The position numbers and the translations under genes were made by a program. A model generated the notes under the pieces. That model did no database searches. It was not told the origin of the DNA and saw only the letters and a program-made list of their open reading frames with translations. Below are positions 60,863 to 64,000 of a stretch of DNA of 64,000 nucleotides, in pieces. This DNA is from Moraxella sp. FZFQ2102 (lineage in GTDB: Bacteria; Pseudomonadota; Gammaproteobacteria; Pseudomonadales; Moraxellaceae): the NCBI RefSeq assembly GCF_024137865.1, contig NZ_CP099960.1, positions 930,001-994,000 on the forward strand, in the 5' to 3' direction. Position 1 is the stretch's first letter; each line of letters begins with the position of its first letter.

Positions 60863-61788
60863 TAGAAATAGCCCTGTTTCTTACGCTCTTCCATCGCCGC
60901 TTCACTCACTTGGTCATCAAGGCGAGTAGCACTACGTTCAGAGATTTCAACTACAGCAGTTTCGGCAATAATTTCTTCTGCGGTGCTTGCGGTACTTGCC
61001 ACAGGACAAGTGCATGAAATATCGCCAACGGTACGGAAACGTACAGAGCGAATTTCGCTGACATCATCAGGTGCTTTTGGTGTTAATGGCGTAACAGGCA
61101 CAAGTAAGCCATTTTTTGCCACAACTTCTCGTTCATGTGCATAGTAAATCGATGGTAATTCTAAGTTTTCACGTGCGATATATTGCCAGATGTCTAATTC
61201 TGTCCAGTTTGAAATTGGGAAAACTCGCATATTTTCGCCTTTATGGTGCTTGGCATTGTACAATGACCATAATTCTGGGCGTTGGGCTTTCGGGTCCCAT
61301 TGTCCAAACTCATCACGGAAAGAGAAAATACGCTCTTTGGCACGGGCTTTTTCTTCATCTCGTCTTGCACCGCCCATCAAAGCATCAAATTTATGTTCGG
61401 CAATGGTTTCCAATAAAGTTACGGCTTGAGCGCCATTGCGTGAATCGGTTTCTTTACGCAAAACCACCGTGCCTTTAGCAATTGAATCTTCCACATGACC
61501 CACCACCAAGCGAGCATTTAATTTCTTCACTTGCTCATCACGAAATTGGATAACTTCTGGATAGTTATGCCCTGTATCAATATGGACTAATGGAAAAGGT
61601 AGTTCAATGTCTCGCCCTTCAATGGCAAAGGCTTTGCGAGCCAAAGCCAACAAAACGACCGAATCTTTACCGCCCGAAAACAGCAAAGCAGGATTGCTAC
61701 ATTCGGCAATCACTTCTCGAATGATATAAATTGACTCCGCTTCAAGCCAGTCAAGGTGTTTATTTTGCAGGGTTGTTTGTTCTGACAT
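60862..61788 (-). CDS. cysD: Sulfate adenylyltransferase small subunit
   Basis: Catalytic subunit of ATP sulfurylase. The 308 residues contain the PP-loop LLFSGGKDSVVLLALA near residue 36, then FPLVHIDTGHNYPEV and the RRDEEKARAKERIFSFRDEFGQWD segment. I use the ATG at 61788 because AGG stands at ribosome-site distance; the first ATG is two codons upstream. It follows cysH by 77 bases on the same strand, so cysH-cysD-cysN are probably one sulfate assimilation operon. Confidence 0.95.
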   Translation of the reverse strand: MSEQTTLQNKHLDWLEAESIYIIREVIAECSNPALLFSGGKDSVVLLALARKAFAIEGRDIELPFPLVHIDTGHNYPEVIQFRDEQVKKLNARLVVGHVEDSIAKGTVVLRKETDSRNGAQAVTLLETIAEHKFDALMGGARRDEEKARAKERIFSFRDEFGQWDPKAQRPELWSLYNAKHHKGENMRVFPISNWTELDIWQYIARENLELPSIYYAHEREVVAKNGLLVPVTPLTPKAPDDVSEIRSVRFRTVGDISCTCPVASTASTAEEIIAETAVVEISERSATRLDDQVSEAAMEERKKQGYF

Positions 61789-61865
61789 AATCATTACCTA
61801 ATTTTATTGAATCTTAAAAATTTAAACTGGGATTTTTGCGTTTTTCCGCATTTTTCTGCGTTAAG

Positions 61866-62597
61866 CTACTTATGAAGTCCGCACTCTTTACTATCTCGGT
61901 TTTCCCACCACCAACGCCCAGAGCGAATGTCTTCACCTTCTTTGACAGGCATGGTGCATGGCTCACAGCCAATGCTTGGATAACCTTGACGGTATAATTC
62001 ATTAAATGGAATGTTAAACTTTAAAATATATGCCCAAACATCTATCTCTGACCAGTCATAAATCGGATTATATTTGGCAATGCCACGACCATCATCGTGT
62101 TCGGCAAAGGGTAAATCCGTGCGAGTAACCGATTGTTCACGGCGTTGTCCTGTGAGCCACGCATCTGCATCTGCCAATGCTCGGTTTAATGGCTCAACTT
62201 TGCGGATAAAACAGCACTGCTTACGAGCATCGACACTGTCATAAAAGGCATTCGCCCCTTGTGTTTTGACATACTCATCGACCGCTGATGCATCAGGCGT
62301 ATAGAGTTTAAAATTTAGGTTTGGATAGCGGGCTTGTACCACATCAATCAAAGCCAGCGTTTCATCATTCAGCCGTCCTGTCTGCAGGGTAAAGACTTCA
62401 ATCTTTGCCCCAATATTCACCAAAGCATCGGTAATCACCATATCTTCCACAGCAAGACTGCTGGCAAATTTGACTTGGCTGTGTTGGCTGTCGATTTGGC
62501 GTAGTCGCTCGTGTAGCGTGATAATTTTGTCGTCCAAAGCGGCAAAATCAGCATCGCTTGGCGTGGGTATCTGCCAAAATTTTGGCTTAGTAATCAT
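61866..62597 (-). CDS. cysH: Iron-sulfur adenylylsulfate (APS) reductase
   Basis: Reduces activated sulfate to sulfite. The 243 residues include the PP-loop-like FASSLAVEDMVITDAL, the two cysteine pairs that bind a [4Fe-4S] cluster (KQCCFIRK near residue 138 and GCEPCTMP near 218), and the C-terminal catalytic cysteine in SKECGLHK. This cluster-bearing form uses APS rather than PAPS, in line with the absence of an APS kinase domain in cysN. First gene of the cysH-cysD-cysN group. Confidence 0.92.
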   Translation of the reverse strand: MITKPKFWQIPTPSDADFAALDDKIITLHERLRQIDSQHSQVKFASSLAVEDMVITDALVNIGAKIEVFTLQTGRLNDETLALIDVVQARYPNLNFKLYTPDASAVDEYVKTQGANAFYDSVDARKQCCFIRKVEPLNRALADADAWLTGQRREQSVTRTDLPFAEHDDGRGIAKYNPIYDWSEIDVWAYILKFNIPFNELYRQGYPSIGCEPCTMPVKEGEDIRSGRWWWENRDSKECGLHK

Positions 62598-62957
62598 AGT
62601 GGCTCCCTATTGCAGGTGGCTTGCCTTGTTATAATGATGTCAATGCGGCGTGAAAATGAGCATTCAAATAAACATGATAAAATTATCACTGAAACGGCAA
62701 AATCGAAAATTACTTTTTGTACAAAGTAAATCGCTTTTTGGCATTAGAAAATTATAACCATCACAGATGCTGAGCAGATGCTGATTTTTTTACTTGGTTT
62801 TTGGTCGGTTTTGTCGCTACAAATCTGCCACACAACACCGTCAAATGATAAAAATTGTGCCAATAAATTATGCTATAGTGTGTATAATCAATCCATCAAT
62901 GCCGACATCAGGATGGCATTGAACCATGAAATTGACCCAAATTAGGAAAAATTTGCG
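62598..62957. other. Divergent intergenic region between cysH and the patatin gene
   Basis: This 360-base stretch has no gene. TATAGT (62873-62878) and TATAAT (62883-62888) are possible -10 elements for the patatin gene on the plus strand. Otherwise the stretch is AT-rich with no clear repeat. Confidence 0.4.
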
Positions 62958-64000
62958 ATGATGACACGCCTTGTACCTGCCGCCAGTGCCGTGCTTGCCA
63001 CTTTATTTGTGAGTGCTTGTGCCAGTACGACGCCGACACCCACATCAACCATCAGCCAAACAACCGATACGCCACAGCGTCCTGTCGTAGCGCTCGTGCT
63101 TGGCGGTGGTGGTGCTCGTGGCTTTGCGCACATTGGGGTGATTGAGTCGCTCGAAGCACACGGCATCCGCCCTGATTTGGTGGTGGGTACGAGCGTCGGT
63201 GCGATGGTCGGCAGTGTCTATGCCAGTGGTGCGACACCTGCCCAGCTTGTCGCGATGGCAGATGAACTCAAAGAAACCGATTTGATTGACATCAGCCCAT
63301 CCAAACAAGGCTTCATCGATGGCTCTCGCCTGCGTCAGTATATCAATACCCAAGTGGGCAATCGCCCGATAGAAGCATTTGCGATTCGCTTTGCTGCTGT
63401 CGCTACCGAGATGCAAAGCAAGCAAGCGGTCACTTTCCGCCAAGGTGAAGCGGGTCTGGCTGTACAGGCTTCTGCCAGTGTGCCAAACCTATTTATCCCA
63501 CCACGCATCCCCGAAAACGGCGGCAAAAAATACATCGACGGCTCACAGTCTGCCCTACTGCCTGCTCGCATCGCCAAGAACATGGGCGCTGATGTGGTGA
63601 TTGCGGTGGATTTGATGGCAAACGCCGATACCGTCGATACCGACAGCGATACCAAGACAAGCACCGACAAGCCAGACACCCCAAACACCGTCAGTATCGG
63701 CCGTGATGACACAGGCGTCCATGCCAAATGGGGCAATGAGACCATCCGTATCCCGATTGACATCGCCCAGATGAATGATGCCGCCAAAGGCTTGCCATTT
63801 GAGCTGCCGCTCGGGGATATCTTTGGCAATGTCCTAAAAGCCATCCCTGAAAGCACCCAAATCGAGCTACCAAAAGAGCTACCGAACAAACTGCCAAAAA
63901 ATCCATCAGAATTTTGGCAACTGTTTGGCAATGTCGGCGCCAATATCAAAGCCAATCCTGCCGATATCAAAGCCAGTGATGTGGTGATTGCCCCTGATTT
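62958..64000 (+). CDS. Patatin-like phospholipase lipoprotein, cut by window end
   Basis: RssA/patatin-family lipid hydrolase, predicted lipoprotein (signal peptide ending LFVSAC near residue 20). The oxyanion motif GGGGARGFAHIGVIE is at about residues 49-63, the serine nucleophile is in VGTSVGAMVG, and the catalytic aspartate in YIDGSQSALLP, where DGS replaces the more common DGG/A. AGGA lies upstream of the ATG at 62958. The frame is open to the window end, so the C-terminus is missing. Substrate presumably membrane lipids. Confidence 0.88.
   Translation, partial: MMTRLVPAASAVLATLFVSACASTTPTPTSTISQTTDTPQRPVVALVLGGGGARGFAHIGVIESLEAHGIRPDLVVGTSVGAMVGSVYASGATPAQLVAMADELKETDLIDISPSKQGFIDGSRLRQYINTQVGNRPIEAFAIRFAAVATEMQSKQAVTFRQGEAGLAVQASASVPNLFIPPRIPENGGKKYIDGSQSALLPARIAKNMGADVVIAVDLMANADTVDTDSDTKTSTDKPDTPNTVSIGRDDTGVHAKWGNETIRIPIDIAQMNDAAKGLPFELPLGDIFGNVLKAIPESTQIELPKELPNKLPKNPSEFWQLFGNVGANIKANPADIKASDVVIAPD

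Noticed and set aside
62942-63970. Minus-strand open frames opposite the patatin-like gene
   Set aside because: The plus strand carries clear patatin motifs, a lipoprotein signal and a ribosome site; the minus frames are its shadow.

Overview
The window looks like a chromosome segment of a Moraxellaceae bacterium (Moraxella or a close relative). The gamma-proteobacterial core orders ibaG-murA-hisG-hisD, pilB-pilC-pilD-coaE and tpiA-secG-tRNALeu-tRNAfMet-rimP-nusA-infB-rbfA-truB-rpsO-pnp are all present. The genus is my inference from gene order and gene content; no database was searched.

Layout: (1) 1-5.4 kb, core: hisD (cut by the window edge), hisG, murA, ibaG, a BON-domain lipoprotein, yraN, an RDD membrane protein and rlmH. 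(2) 5.4-27.6 kb, an accessory block entered through a degenerate IS1595/IS1016-type element. It holds small redox, hydrolase and detoxification genes, most of them facing their own regulator (LysR x3, TetR x2, GlxA-type, MerR), and ends with a broken STAND NTPase of the anti-phage type. The block carries six exact copies and several near copies of AGGCAGCCTGAA, the DNA uptake sequence dialect of Kingella. A Neisseria-type GCCGTCTGAA terminator and a family of CACCG/CGGTG hairpin terminators are also present. I saw no such motif in the core on either side, so the block most likely came from Neisseriaceae by natural transformation. (3) 27.6-28.2 kb, a boundary region. I find a GacA/LetA/UvrY-type box, a promoter and a GGA-rich RNA with a near-ideal CsrA hairpin, which I read as a CsrB/RsmZ-like small RNA gene. 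A deleted IS3-family copy sits inside what appears to be its terminator. (4) 28.2-41.4 kb, the translation/RNA super-operon on the minus strand. An outer-membrane beta-barrel gene interrupts it between truB and rpsO, and a Fic gene with two in-frame stops lies between the two tRNA genes. (5) 41.5-46 kb, type IV pilus assembly genes and coaE. (6) 46-57 kb, a Tat-exported lactate-oxidase-like flavoprotein, a metallo-beta-lactamase-fold protein, a beta-helix protein, an RND efflux pair, ChrA and a Crp/Fnr regulator. (7) 57-64 kb, recG, the sulfate assimilation genes cysN-cysD-cysH and a patatin-like lipoprotein cut by the window end.

The type IV pilus genes and the uptake-sequence-rich block make a coherent story of DNA acquisition, although pilus-based uptake in this strain is inferred. 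The best candidates for something undescribed are the GacA-box small RNA at 27.6-28.2 kb, the uptake-sequence/terminator composite repeats, and the decayed nuclease-STAND defence gene.
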